A stretch of DNA of 64,000 nt from Taibaiella sp. (lineage in GTDB: Bacteria > Bacteroidota > Bacteroidia > Chitinophagales > Chitinophagaceae): contig JAIOYR010000007.1 in NCBI GenBank assembly GCA_021740995.1, forward strand, positions 1 through 64,000, in the 5' to 3' direction. Position 1 is the stretch's first letter; each line of letters starts with the position of its first letter. Below, one piece after another: positions 30,141 to 38,375 of the stretch. The position numbers and the translations under genes are program-made. The notes under the pieces were generated by a model, which was not told the origin of the DNA, ran no database searches, and was given only the letters and a program-made list of their open reading frames with translations.

Positions 30141-30218
30141 AAGAGAAGCGGACAAAAGTCGAACTTCTTTGTGAAAGATTTAGAAAAAATGCAGGCATTC
30201 TAAAGTTCGATTCCTCTT
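30141..30218 (+). other. Compact multi-stem structure, possible small RNA or recombination site
   Basis: TCGAAC (30159-30164) pairs with GTTCGA (30205-30210) and encloses two adjacent hairpins, TCTTT-GTG-AAAGA and TTTAGAA-loop-TTCTAAA, leaving one unpaired base: a three-way junction. An outer AAGAG/CTCTT pair may extend it. No coding sequence covers it. The rest of the 355-bp gap between repeat B and the next gene shows nothing I can name. Confidence 0.35.
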
Positions 30219-30388
30219 AGGGGCACAGATTACCCGATCTTCCCCGATTTTACTCTATAGGGTGCACATCGAATTACGAAACGCATTTGAGGAAATCTCA
30301 AAATGATTGAAAATACCGAAAATCAATAGCAACACATCCGTCTGTTTTACTCCATTACTCTAATCTACATTTTATTGCTCTAAATATG

Positions 30389-30396
30389 TAGCTTTG
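30389..30396 (+). promoter_or_regulatory. -7 box (TAGCTTTG) before the zinc-ribbon/TM gene
   Basis: A perfect TAnnTTTG ends 5 nt before the ATG at 30402, favouring that start over 30504. Confidence 0.5.
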
Positions 30397-30401
30397 TCAA
30401 A

Positions 30402-31421
30402 ATGAAGACCGTCAGTGACGGGATCTTCTTTCTTGTTCGGGATGCATTGCGGAACTTCCCGTACAACGGAATCATTTCTAACACACTATTTCATTTCCAA
30501 TTAATGAATAAACGAAAAAAAATTTGTAAAAATTGCTTTGATACTAAAGGAGATTTTCTATTCGTTTCTGGTGGAGATGGTAGATGTAAGATGTGCAAGG
30601 GTACGGGTATATCTCATGAATTAGGGGATAGTGCAGCAACCATCGTAACACTAGGTTTTATAAATTATAATCGCGAATGTCGGTATTGTTATGGCACAGG
30701 TCAATGCCAGACATGTGGCGGTACAGGTAGCATATACATAGAGAATGCGCCATACATTTCATACGACGAGCCAGAACCTATTCAAATAGATAAAGATTTG
30801 AATGAAAGTGAAGGTTTAGATAAAATCAATCCACATTACGATCCTTATGAGTTGGATGAAGAATGTGACTATTGTGATGGTACTGAACATTGTTCTTTTT
30901 GCGGTCGAAAAGGTGATGATCATTTTGAAGATATTGCTTATTCTGGTTATGAAAATAGCAGTAGTGCAAAATTTGATAAAAATTACCAAGATTATTTCGC
31001 AAACGAAATAAAAAATAGTAATGAATTTGACAGCACAATTGATACTAACACAAATTCGCACTATAAGGACAATCTTCATATAGACTTGACTGAGCTTCAA
31101 AAAAAAATAGAGAATAATGAAATTGAACTTAGTCAAGTTATTGAAAAAATCGACCTAAAAAAGAAAGACCTTCCAGGAGAAGCATTCTTATTATTTATAG
31201 TTTTTAGTTTTGTTGGGGGTTTTATTTCATATGCTATACAAGAGATACCCAAACACCCACCACATCAAATCAATTGGGGTGCAGTATATTTTATCGCAAT
31301 CTCGGGCATAGTTATATTTGTTTTTCTTCTTTTGTCTTATCTCGGTTCAAGATCTGAATTGTCCGATTTGAAAAAACGCAAACAAATATTAGATACGAAA
31401 AATACTAAATTAAAAAAATAA
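30402..31421 (+). CDS. DnaJ-type CxxCxGxG zinc-binding protein with C-terminal membrane hairpin
   Basis: 339 residues (305 if started at the ATG at 30504). Paired cysteine motifs (CKNC, CKMCKGTG, CRYCYGTG, CQTCGGTG, CDYCDGTE, CSFCGRKG) resemble three DnaJ-like zinc centres. After an acidic, asparagine-rich stretch come a coiled coil (LQKKIENNEIELSQVIEKI), two transmembrane helices (FLLFIVFSFVGGFISYAI and VYFIAISGIVIFVFLLLSYL) and a short basic coiled coil. No J domain is present. Base composition is clearly more AT-rich than the flanking core genes, suggesting acquisition by transfer. Function is unknown. Confidence 0.75.
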   Translation: MKTVSDGIFFLVRDALRNFPYNGIISNTLFHFQLMNKRKKICKNCFDTKGDFLFVSGGDGRCKMCKGTGISHELGDSAATIVTLGFINYNRECRYCYGTGQCQTCGGTGSIYIENAPYISYDEPEPIQIDKDLNESEGLDKINPHYDPYELDEECDYCDGTEHCSFCGRKGDDHFEDIAYSGYENSSSAKFDKNYQDYFANEIKNSNEFDSTIDTNTNSHYKDNLHIDLTELQKKIENNEIELSQVIEKIDLKKKDLPGEAFLLFIVFSFVGGFISYAIQEIPKHPPHQINWGAVYFIAISGIVIFVFLLLSYLGSRSELSDLKKRKQILDTKNTKLKK

Positions 31422-31500
31422 TATAATAAAAATAAATTATATAAATGAGTGTTTGTTCAATATAATGTGATAACGGGTTTTGGTCGCTACTACCCTCTCG

Positions 31501-31546
31501 TCCTCGTTTGCAACGAGGATGCTACGGTAAAGCGTTTGTAACGCTT
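31501..31546. repeat. Pair of intergenic palindromes
   Basis: TCCTCGTTTGCAACGAGGA (31501-31519) and AAGCGTTTGTAACGCTT (31530-31546) are two adjacent hairpins. The GC content and style differ from the AT-rich genes around it and are typical of REP-like elements in Bacteroidota. The 76-codon minus-strand ORF across this area is probably not a gene. Confidence 0.5.
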
Positions 31547-31693
31547 CATTTCTATCTGAGTCCACATACCTTTCCATCCCTGATGTCGGTGGGTCTTGCG
31601 AAGGGCAAAGACCCGCAGAGGACAGAATCACAGGCTTTTCTTTCCTAATAGTGGTTTTCTTAGGCATGGTATAACGTTATGGAAATATAACTA

Positions 31694-31904
31694 TTAAGAA
31701 GTGCAGTTCTTAATAGTGTCGCAAACCTCGTAGCGCTCGTTTTTTATGGCATATTCCTGCGCCTCTTGAATTAGTTCACTCCACCATAATTTTTTTAAAA
31801 AAAAAACATCTGGTACTTTCTTCGTGCCCCATAAGCATATCAATCATCATCTCTAAAAACCCGTCATACAATTCATCAGACTTCAACTTATCAATAATAT
31901 CCAT
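31694..31904 (-). pseudogene. Small gene with a frameshift in a T10/A7 homopolymer
   Basis: On the minus strand an ATG at 31904 opens MDIIDKLKSDELYDGFLEMM and continues to TRCFFF, where a run of ten Ts followed by seven As occurs (31790-31806). In the next frame the sequence carries on as LWWSELIQEAQEYAIKNERY to a TAA at 31694-31696. Removing one T would give an intact protein of 69 residues. It may be a pseudogene, an error at the homopolymer, or a slippage-switched gene. No family is recognised. Confidence 0.55.
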
Positions 31905-32129
31905 TTCTATCGTTTTAGCAAATTTACTTAAACATATTCAATATACAATAAATTCGTTTCGTATAAAATAACAAATATTATAAAGCATAATGTAAATAGC
32001 ATTTTCCAGAAAACTATACCTTCATAGGTTTTCCCGTAACTTTATGAAAGTTCTTTGAAAATCAGTTATATAAATTATACATCCAGTTTCAGTAAGATAT
32101 TTTATCTTGTAGCACTCCAAAAAAAAATT

Positions 32130-32960
32130 ATGGAACTGTTTTTTGCTAAACTGACGTATTCGGAAACCTTATTTATTGAAAATAGGTTGTCGAATAAAGA
32201 GTTAATATTGCTTGCCTTGACTAATGCAAGCATCGCTAAGTACAAAAAAAGCCAATTTATATTCATTGACATAGAGCCATATTCGGTTGGCGGAAACGAT
32301 TTTATCTATGGGAAGCTTGCTAAATATGGAGACATAGAAGAGACAATAGTAAACACCGAATCTCAAAAGACAGAAAGTGTATTAGTTGAGGATAAGATAA
32401 TAGCAAAATGTCATTTTATAATAGACTTTTCTGAAAATTATCTTCTATATACCGATGTGGTTAATCACATTAATAAGAACTCATTCATTGAAAAATTCAA
32501 TGACTTAATAGCATCTGGGGCGTCGGAAACTGGGTACAATATAGATGCTAGGGCGATTAATGAAGTGTATACATTTTATAAAAAAATTGAAGAGTTAAAA
32601 GAAATTATACAGATTGAATTAACCATAATTCCGACAAATCCAAACGCTATAGATATTATACAGGGTGTAGATAAAAAACTAAAGCTCCAAAATTTAAAAG
32701 AAAAGGTAATAAAATACAAAGGGAAAAAGGGTGGCATACAACTGGATGAAGAGATAAAAGCAAATACAATATACGCAGATGTAGGATATGGAACTGGAAA
32801 AGCTATTGGAATTGATAAAAATAATAAAAGGGTGACAGTATATTCCAAAAAATCCGAACGGCAAAAAAGAACACCCTCTTTTGATTCCGCTAATCTTAAC
32901 GGATATGGCATAGTTGAAAAAATAAATAAACTTTTGGACGATTTAAAACAGCAGGAATGA
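32130..32960 (+). CDS. Soluble protein of unknown function, partner of the 4-TM protein
   Basis: 276 residues from the ATG at 32130; the track start at 32055 is a TTG with no supporting signal. It has no signal peptide or membrane segment. FIFIDIEPYSVGGNDFIYGKLAKYG and FSENYLLYTDVVNHINKNSF look like the alternating strands of a sensor domain; the C-terminal third is lysine-rich. It overlaps the next gene by 4 bp (ATGA), so the two are made together. The size and pairing with a small four-helix membrane protein recall RexA-RexB or KwaB-KwaA phage-defence pairs; no sequence match is claimed. It is AT-rich. Confidence 0.65.
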   Translation: MELFFAKLTYSETLFIENRLSNKELILLALTNASIAKYKKSQFIFIDIEPYSVGGNDFIYGKLAKYGDIEETIVNTESQKTESVLVEDKIIAKCHFIIDFSENYLLYTDVVNHINKNSFIEKFNDLIASGASETGYNIDARAINEVYTFYKKIEELKEIIQIELTIIPTNPNAIDIIQGVDKKLKLQNLKEKVIKYKGKKGGIQLDEEIKANTIYADVGYGTGKAIGIDKNNKRVTVYSKKSERQKRTPSFDSANLNGYGIVEKINKLLDDLKQQE

Positions 32961-33481
32961 GAACTTTAATAAACAGATACATTGTAAGTTTAGATACCAT
33001 TGTGGCATTAATCGCCGTAATAATGGCATGTATATTCTTACCAGACACTATAACAAACAAATTTTGCACTACAGTTTACGGAATGGCAATAAATGTTTTA
33101 GCGATTGTGTTCTCTATATTTTTTGCTAGTCTTGCCGTAATAATGTCTTTTCCCGATAATGAATTTATAAGGTTTATTGAAGCAGAAGATAAATTGTTTT
33201 CTCAATTACTTGGGTATTTTCGAGATACCTTATTTGCTTTGTTTGTGTCTTTGGTTTCTACAATCATAATATACATAATTACAGCTTATTTAACGGACAC
33301 AGGCATAGCAGATAGAAAGGTATTCATTTTCTTTTGCTTCATTTTTACTTATAGTCTCGTATCAACTATAACAGCCGTAGATGTAGCACTAAAGATAACT
33401 GGCAGCAGGGCAACGTATTTAATAAACAGAAAGGAACCAAAATCAGATAGTGAGCTTGATTCAGAAGAAGTAAATGAGTAA
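32957..33481 (+). CDS. Four-helix integral membrane protein
   Basis: 174 residues with four strong hydrophobic helices: TIVALIAVIMACIFL, MAINVLAIVFSIFFASLAVIM, TLFALFVSLVSTIIIYIITAY and KVFIFFCFIFTYSLVSTITAV. Helices 2 and 3 are separated by an acidic loop (DNEFIRFIEAEDK) and the protein ends in an acidic tail. Topology is consistent with both termini in the cytoplasm. It is translationally coupled to the soluble partner upstream, which suggests a channel- or sensor-type complex at the inner membrane. No family is recognised. Confidence 0.68.
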   Translation: MRTLINRYIVSLDTIVALIAVIMACIFLPDTITNKFCTTVYGMAINVLAIVFSIFFASLAVIMSFPDNEFIRFIEAEDKLFSQLLGYFRDTLFALFVSLVSTIIIYIITAYLTDTGIADRKVFIFFCFIFTYSLVSTITAVDVALKITGSRATYLINRKEPKSDSELDSEEVNE

Positions 33482-33508
33482 TTAATCATTCTACTTCCCC
33501 CCGTTTGG

Positions 33509-33529
33509 CGCCAGTGTTTTTCACTGGCG
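33509..33529. other. Hairpin after the soluble/4-TM operon
   Basis: CGCCAGTG-TTTTT-CACTGGCG is a perfect 8-bp stem 28 bp after the stop at 33481. The missing T tract makes it an uncertain terminator. Confidence 0.45.
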
Positions 33530-34008
33530 AAATCACACCCTGCCATAAAATCAATTTCACCCATTCTGGCACGGCATTTGTGGGATATATCATGGTAGTC
33601 ATTTCAGCAAATGACAACCTGATTTTTTTTCATTAACAGAAACCGGAAAAAGCAAACAAGACCCTTACCTGCATTGCCTTTTCATCAGTTCCGGGTTCTG
33701 AAAAGTCGGAAAATGTCAGAATGTGGCTCGGAAAAAACCAGTAACAGCACGGTCTTCCCATTCCCAAATTTGTGGATATCTTACGCTGCCATTACTGCCA
33801 TTTCGGTGATTCTTGGCACACATTTTGCGGCACTATTATGCCGTTAGTTTGTCGGCACATTACATCAAGTCCGTTTTTATCGTGCAAATCAAACCATTTC
33901 ATTATAAAAATTAAATATAACAAAAATTACGCGCGCAAAAGTGCGCAATTTTTGCGCAAGAATCTGAGGCCAATAAAAAGTTAATCAACTGAATTTCAAT
34001 CACTTAAA
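33530..34008. other. Non-coding stretch, island right part
   Basis: I see no convincing gene. The GTG-initiated ORF at 33772-33984 lacks a plausible signal and has a biased composition. Notable items are the hairpin GTCATTT-CAGC-AAATGAC near 33597 and the first copy of AAAAGTGCGCAATTTT at 33937-33952. Confidence 0.4.
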
Positions 34009-34065
34009 CCTAAAACCATGAGAATAAAAAATTCTAAACAAAAGTGCGCAATTTTCCTCCGGGGT
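34009..34065 (+). repeat. 57-bp direct repeat, copy 1
   Basis: CCTAAAACCATGAGAATAAA followed by a segment with AAAAGTGCGCAATTTT (34040-34055) and CCTCCGGGGT. Copy 2 at 34474-34530 differs at only a few positions. Each copy also opens a short reading frame beginning MRIK; copy 1 ends after 17 codons. Between this repeat and the -7 box lie several GC-rich palindromes (34085-34225). Confidence 0.75.
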
Positions 34066-34197
34066 AAATAAATTGAGGTTATGTCCTAGCCGTGTCTCCG
34101 GCTTTTTCTGCCGTGACCCGGCGACACTTGCCTACCGCAGGCAGGTCAAGGCTCCGAAGCCGGAAAAATATTCATCAACTATATATCCCTGATATAC

Positions 34198-34225
34198 GCC
34201 GGGTCCCTGAAAAAGGAGACCCGGC
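34198..34225. other. GC-rich hairpin upstream of the small membrane gene
   Basis: GCCGGGTC and GACCCGGC form an 8-bp stem with an inner CCT/AGG pair. It lies 17 bp before the -7 box and may insulate the small gene from upstream transcription. Confidence 0.4.
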
Positions 34226-34241
34226 TACGACGGATTTCTTT

Positions 34242-34249
34242 TAGTTTTG
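34242..34249 (+). promoter_or_regulatory. -7 box (TAGTTTTG) before the 61-residue gene
   Basis: A perfect TAnnTTTG ends 4 nt before the GTG at 34254, the same spacing as at era and the GH3 fusion gene. Confidence 0.5.
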
Positions 34250-34253
34250 CGCA

Positions 34254-34439
34254 GTGTGGCGTTCAAAGTATTCTTATTTGAAAATATTTCTTGGGATCAT
34301 CTTAATGATTGGCACTGCGAGAACATTTAATGAGTTCCATCAGGACCCATCAGCCACCACAGCTATGTATTGCGGCTCGGGAGCCGCTGGAATTTTAGGG
34401 TTGTATTTATTTTTGAAAGGTATCTTGTCGTCTAAGTAA
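34254..34439 (+). CDS. Small membrane protein, leaderless GTG start
   Basis: 61 residues with two hydrophobic helices (LKIFLGIILMIGTA and GAAGILGLYLFLKGIL) separated by a loop containing HQDPSATTAMYC, and a short lysine end. The GTG start is supported by the TAGTTTTG box 4 nt upstream. It is the only gene between two 57-bp direct repeats, like a one-gene cassette. Function is unknown; a small membrane regulator, immunity protein or toxin are all possible. Confidence 0.55.
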   Translation: MWRSKYSYLKIFLGIILMIGTARTFNEFHQDPSATTAMYCGSGAAGILGLYLFLKGILSSK

Positions 34440-34473
34440 AACAAAACACCTGCGTGTAACTGGGTATTGTTAC

Positions 34474-34530
34474 CCTAAAACCATGAGAATAAAAAAATCT
34501 CAGCAAAAGTGCGCAATTTTCCTCCGGGGT
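34474..34530 (+). repeat. 57-bp direct repeat, copy 2
   Basis: Near-identical to 34009-34065 and also carrying AAAAGTGCGCAATTTT (34505-34520). Its MRIK frame stays open longer, to a TGA near 34594, which could be the remains of a gene. Confidence 0.75.
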
Positions 34531-34839
34531 GCCGGGCTACTGTATAGAAAACAGAATTTTCAGGGTGATCATGTTGCTACTTTTACATGAACTTTGTCAA
34601 CGCTACTATCATTACCACACGAGCGAAAACTCAATCCTAACTTTAGTCAAGCTTTGTGTCCCTTGTGTCCTTTGTGGTTAATTTTTTTATCTTCCCGCTT
34701 GTGGTCATGTTTGGAGCATATGCCATAGCGCGTTTACCTTCACGCATTTCACTTACTGTTACAATTATGCAAATCACCCGCAGAGGGTGAACAGATGCTG
34801 GCTATCCGCTGATACATTTGGATAGTCAACCACTCGCCC
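34531..34839. other. Intergenic region before the TonB receptor
   Basis: No gene seen beyond the tail of the short MRIK frame. It contains CTTTGTGTCCCTTGTGTCCT, a TTTGTG-rich string of a kind common between Bacteroidota genes. No clear promoter box could be assigned to the receptor gene. Confidence 0.3.
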
Positions 34840-37305
34840 ATGCACACACGCTTTTTTCGTTCTGTTTTACTATCTGTTTTACTGCTGCTTCCATCCGCTG
34901 CAATCCTTGCTGGCGGCATATCTGGCAGGGTTACAGACGATGCCGGAAAGCCGGTCATATTTGCCAGTGTGCTACTGCTCGGCAGCAGCGATTCAGCACT
35001 GGTAAAAACCGAACTGACCAACGAAAAGGGTGAGTACCATCTCACCCCTGTAGATGACGGTACCTACCTACTGAAAGTGAACATCATAGGGTATATAGCA
35101 TACACATCGGCACAGGTTGTGCTTGCAGCCAACGACATCACCATGCCGGACATAATGCTGCTACAAAAAAACACCGAACTAAAAGAAGTAGCAGTACGTG
35201 CCCAAAAACCATTTATAGAAGTACATGCCGATAAGCTGGTAGTAAATGTAGAAAGCAGTATAGTAAATGCCGGCAGCACAGCCATGGATGTGCTTTCCCG
35301 CTCGCCCGGGGTTACCGTAGATAACAACGATAGAATAAGCCTGAAGGGCAGGCAGGGAATAACCGTAATGATAAATGGAAAGATACAACCCATATCTGGC
35401 CAGGACCTTGCCAACATGCTGAAGAGTATGCCGTCTAACAATGTAGAAAGCATAGAGCTCATCAGCAACCCCTCTGCCAGATACGATGCTGCAGGTACAG
35501 GCGGCATTATCAATATAAAGCTGAAACGTGATAAAAAGATGGGGCTCAACGGTAGTGTGAATGCAACCTATGCGCAGGGAGTATATGGCAAGGCTAATGC
35601 GGGACTAAACATGAACTACCGCAACAAAAAGGTAAACCTGTTTGCCAACTACAACCACTCTGACAGAGAAGGCTTTAATCACCTCACCCTCGACCGGAAT
35701 TTTTATGACAATGGGGTGTTTGCCGGTGCTTACGACCAGAACAATCATTACCTCTATGATATAGTAACCGATATGGGTGGGCTGGGCATGGATTACAATC
35801 TGTCTTCAAAAACCACCGTAGGTTTTGCGCTGAGCGGCGAGGCTACCTCCTTTCTGCGCACGGGTTACAACTACTCTGTCATTACAGACTCTGCTACACA
35901 GTTGCCGTTATCGCACTTCGTTACAGACAACAAGTCGCCCAACAGATGGAGCAATGGCACAGCAAATATCAACCTGCGCCACACTTTCGACAGCAGCGGT
36001 AAAACCCTGTCTGTAGATGCGGACTATGCTACCTATCCCGGCAGTGGCAATCAGGAATTTACTACTACCTACTTCACAGATTTTCCCGATGGCACTTCTG
36101 TTCCATCGGGTGTGCCAGCGGTAAAGCTCAATGGTGATCTTAAGGGGCATACACAAATACGCTCCCTAAAGGCAGACTACGCTATGCCGCTGCCTAATGG
36201 AGTGAAAATGGAAGCCGGTGCCAAAACAAGCCTGGTAACATCAGACCACGATCTGCTGTTCTTTAATGAGCTCAATGGCATGTCAATACCGGACAGCCAG
36301 CGCACCAATCATTTCATATATAAAGAGCACATAAACGCTGCCTATCTGAACTTCAATAAAGACTGGGACAAGTGGAGTACCCAACTGGGACTGCGCACAG
36401 AACAAACAATAGCTAGCGGCGATGCCACCTGGCCCACAGGTGATTCATCGTTTACCCGAAACTATGCACAGTTGTTTCCCAGCTTCGCTGTGCAGCGACA
36501 TATAAACCCCGCCAACGATCTGGGTGTAACGCTGAGCCGCCGTATAGAACGGCCCAACTATGAGCAGCTCAACCCCTCGACCTACTACCTGGACCCCACA
36601 ACTTACAAGACCGGCGACCCATACCTGATGCCGGCATTGTCTTATGCTGCAGAGCTATCTTACACCTACAAGCAGAAGTTCATTACCAACCTCAATTATA
36701 CCCGTACATTTATGCCTATTACCGAGGTCATACAACCCAGCCTAACCGAGCGCAAAGTAACCATACAGACCCAGAAGAACCTTACCAGTATGTCTTATTA
36801 TGGTATCAATGGTTCTTATCAGTTCAGGTTTTATAAGTGGTGGAGCAACACTACCAATGTCAATGTGTATTATGCCCAATACACCGGCAATATAGCCGGT
36901 ACGGGGCTCAACAATGGCAGAGCCACATTTGATGCCAATACCAGCAACAGCTTTATACTGCCTGCCAACTGGTCGGCAGAGCTGAGCGGGTTTTATCAGG
37001 CACCGCAACTCTATGGCTATATGCTGGTAAAACCAACATGGATGCTGAATTTGGGTATTCAGAAAAACCTCTTCGACAAACGTGCTACTGCCCGCATCAA
37101 TGCCACCGACATCTTCTGGCGAGGCTACCCAAGGGCCACATCTACCTATACCGATTACAGAGAATCATTTATAGCAAAGAGAGATACACGGCAGGTAGCC
37201 ATATCGTTTACCTATAGGTTTGGCAAGCGCACCTTGCCGCCATCCATGCGCCACCGTGGCGGTGCCGAGGATGAGAAACGCCGTGCCGGCAGCCAGGCAG
37301 GTTGA
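34840..37305 (+). CDS. TonB-dependent outer-membrane receptor (CarboxypepD-plug-barrel)
   Basis: 821 residues. The signal peptide ends near AAILAG; ISGRVTDDAGKPVIFASVLL (about 27-105) is a carboxypeptidase-regulatory-like domain; a plug domain follows (STAMDVLSRSPGVTVDNNDRI, about 145-235, with NPSARYDAAGTGGIINIKLKR); the rest is an outer-membrane beta-barrel of the OMP_b-brl_3 type ending ISFTYRFGKR. The short basic tail after the last strand (MRHRGGAEDEKRRAGSQAG) is unusual because barrels usually end in an aromatic residue. No SusD partner is nearby, so it is not a standard SusCD unit; substrate unknown. Confidence 0.88.
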   Translation: MHTRFFRSVLLSVLLLLPSAAILAGGISGRVTDDAGKPVIFASVLLLGSSDSALVKTELTNEKGEYHLTPVDDGTYLLKVNIIGYIAYTSAQVVLAANDITMPDIMLLQKNTELKEVAVRAQKPFIEVHADKLVVNVESSIVNAGSTAMDVLSRSPGVTVDNNDRISLKGRQGITVMINGKIQPISGQDLANMLKSMPSNNVESIELISNPSARYDAAGTGGIINIKLKRDKKMGLNGSVNATYAQGVYGKANAGLNMNYRNKKVNLFANYNHSDREGFNHLTLDRNFYDNGVFAGAYDQNNHYLYDIVTDMGGLGMDYNLSSKTTVGFALSGEATSFLRTGYNYSVITDSATQLPLSHFVTDNKSPNRWSNGTANINLRHTFDSSGKTLSVDADYATYPGSGNQEFTTTYFTDFPDGTSVPSGVPAVKLNGDLKGHTQIRSLKADYAMPLPNGVKMEAGAKTSLVTSDHDLLFFNELNGMSIPDSQRTNHFIYKEHINAAYLNFNKDWDKWSTQLGLRTEQTIASGDATWPTGDSSFTRNYAQLFPSFAVQRHINPANDLGVTLSRRIERPNYEQLNPSTYYLDPTTYKTGDPYLMPALSYAAELSYTYKQKFITNLNYTRTFMPITEVIQPSLTERKVTIQTQKNLTSMSYYGINGSYQFRFYKWWSNTTNVNVYYAQYTGNIAGTGLNNGRATFDANTSNSFILPANWSAELSGFYQAPQLYGYMLVKPTWMLNLGIQKNLFDKRATARINATDIFWRGYPRATSTYTDYRESFIAKRDTRQVAISFTYRFGKRTLPPSMRHRGGAEDEKRRAGSQAG

Positions 37306-37434
37306 CCCCATCCCTAAAGGGAGTCATCAATCGGGCTTCATGAAATACTACAACAACGGTTCAGGCAACTATCATAATATTTAACTCTTCCCGCCTCTAA
37401 ATTAGCAAATGAAGCTGTATCTGTTGCAGCGCCC
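37306..37434. other. Intergenic sequence after the TonB receptor
   Basis: It begins with CCCCATCCCTAAAGGGAGTC, a short palindromic string recurring in Bacteroidota genomes. The 343-bp gap up to the exporter also contains the hairpin listed next; otherwise I see nothing. Confidence 0.35.
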
Positions 37435-37468
37435 GCCCTCCGGGTCAGCTCCGGAGGGCTTTCTTTTG
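37435..37468 (+). terminator. GC-rich hairpin with T-rich tail
   Basis: GCCCTCCGG and CCGGAGGGC form a 9-bp stem around a 7-nt loop, followed by TTTCTTTT. It can terminate the receptor transcript. The same stem recurs at 41941-41967. Confidence 0.6.
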
Positions 37469-37649
37469 GCATCTAACTTCAGCCCAGGAATGGTATGGGC
37501 TGTTTTGCCTTACTTTTTCTTGTTCCCATACCATTAGTAGCGCTGTATTGCCATTTATCTCTGAATATTGAAATTATCTATTGAATAATGATTATGGTCA
37601 ATACTTGCTAGCTGCAGAAAGTTTACCTTAGTAGAATAATGCAGGAACA

Positions 37650-38366
37650 GTGGTAAGAAAGTCTGGTGAAATTGTTGCAAAGGTTATAGGCGCCGGTAAA
37701 GAATACAAAGCCGGAGATACCGTTATTACAGCTTTGAAAGCCAGTTCAGTAGATCTTATATCAGGTGAGCTTACGCTAATAATTGGGCCATCCGGGTCCG
37801 GCAAAACTACTTTGTTGTCTTTGCTAGGCTGTGTTATTTACCCTAGTTTCGGAGAGGTATGGATAGGAGGAAAGAAGGTAAATGAGCTAAACGAAAAAAG
37901 CCTTGCCCAAATAAGACTGGAAAAAATTGGCTTTGTCTTTCAGAAATTCAATCTGATAGCGCCACTTACCGCACTCGAGAATGTGATGATGCCACTTATT
38001 CTGCAGGGAGTCAGCGATAAAGAAGCAAGGGTAAAAGCAACCCTTGCACTCGAAAAAGTAGGCATGGGCGACAGGATGAAGAACCTCAGCAATGACCTGA
38101 GCGGTGGCCAGCAGCAGCGTGTAGCCATTGCCAGAGCATTAGTTACAGACCCCGATTTAATGCTTTGTGATGAGCCTACGGCATCGCTAGATATAAAAAG
38201 TGTGGGCATTGTAATGAATGAGCTAAAACTACTGGCAACCCAGGGGAAGGCAGTGGCGGTAGTAACACACGATACACGGCTCACGCCATTTGCAGATCGT
38301 ATAATTTACGTAATAGACGGTGCTATTTCAGACAAGCCCGCAGAGGAAGAAACGACTAAAAGATAA
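37650..38366 (+). CDS. ABC exporter ATP-binding protein (DevA/MacB-like)
   Basis: 238 residues with GPSGSGKTT (Walker A), DLSGGQQQR (signature) and LMLCDEPTASLD (Walker B). Sequence style is LolD/MacB/DevA. The start is GTG at 37650; the ATG at 37639 runs into a stop after four codons. It is followed at 9 bp by an HlyD-like lipoprotein and then a permease and a TolC-like protein, so it powers a tripartite exporter of the DevBCA-TolC kind. DevBCA in cyanobacteria exports glycolipid; the cargo here is unknown. Confidence 0.9.
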   Translation: MVRKSGEIVAKVIGAGKEYKAGDTVITALKASSVDLISGELTLIIGPSGSGKTTLLSLLGCVIYPSFGEVWIGGKKVNELNEKSLAQIRLEKIGFVFQKFNLIAPLTALENVMMPLILQGVSDKEARVKATLALEKVGMGDRMKNLSNDLSGGQQQRVAIARALVTDPDLMLCDEPTASLDIKSVGIVMNELKLLATQGKAVAVVTHDTRLTPFADRIIYVIDGAISDKPAEEETTKR

Positions 38367-38375
38367 AAACCAGTT

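Noticed and set aside
30203-30230. GTTCGATTCCTCTTAGGGGC resembling a tRNA 3' end or an att site in a tRNA gene
   Set aside because: No matching T-stem, acceptor or anticodon arm could be built around it, and no second copy marks the other end of the island.
31437-31667. 76-codon minus-strand ORF
   Set aside because: It runs through two palindromes of REP style and its composition follows them; no promoter, no protein-like domain pattern.
33772-33984. 70-codon + strand ORF with GTG start
   Set aside because: Cysteine/histidine-rich by chance, ends in a lysine-rich AT tract, has no gap between a weak box and the start, and no family pattern.
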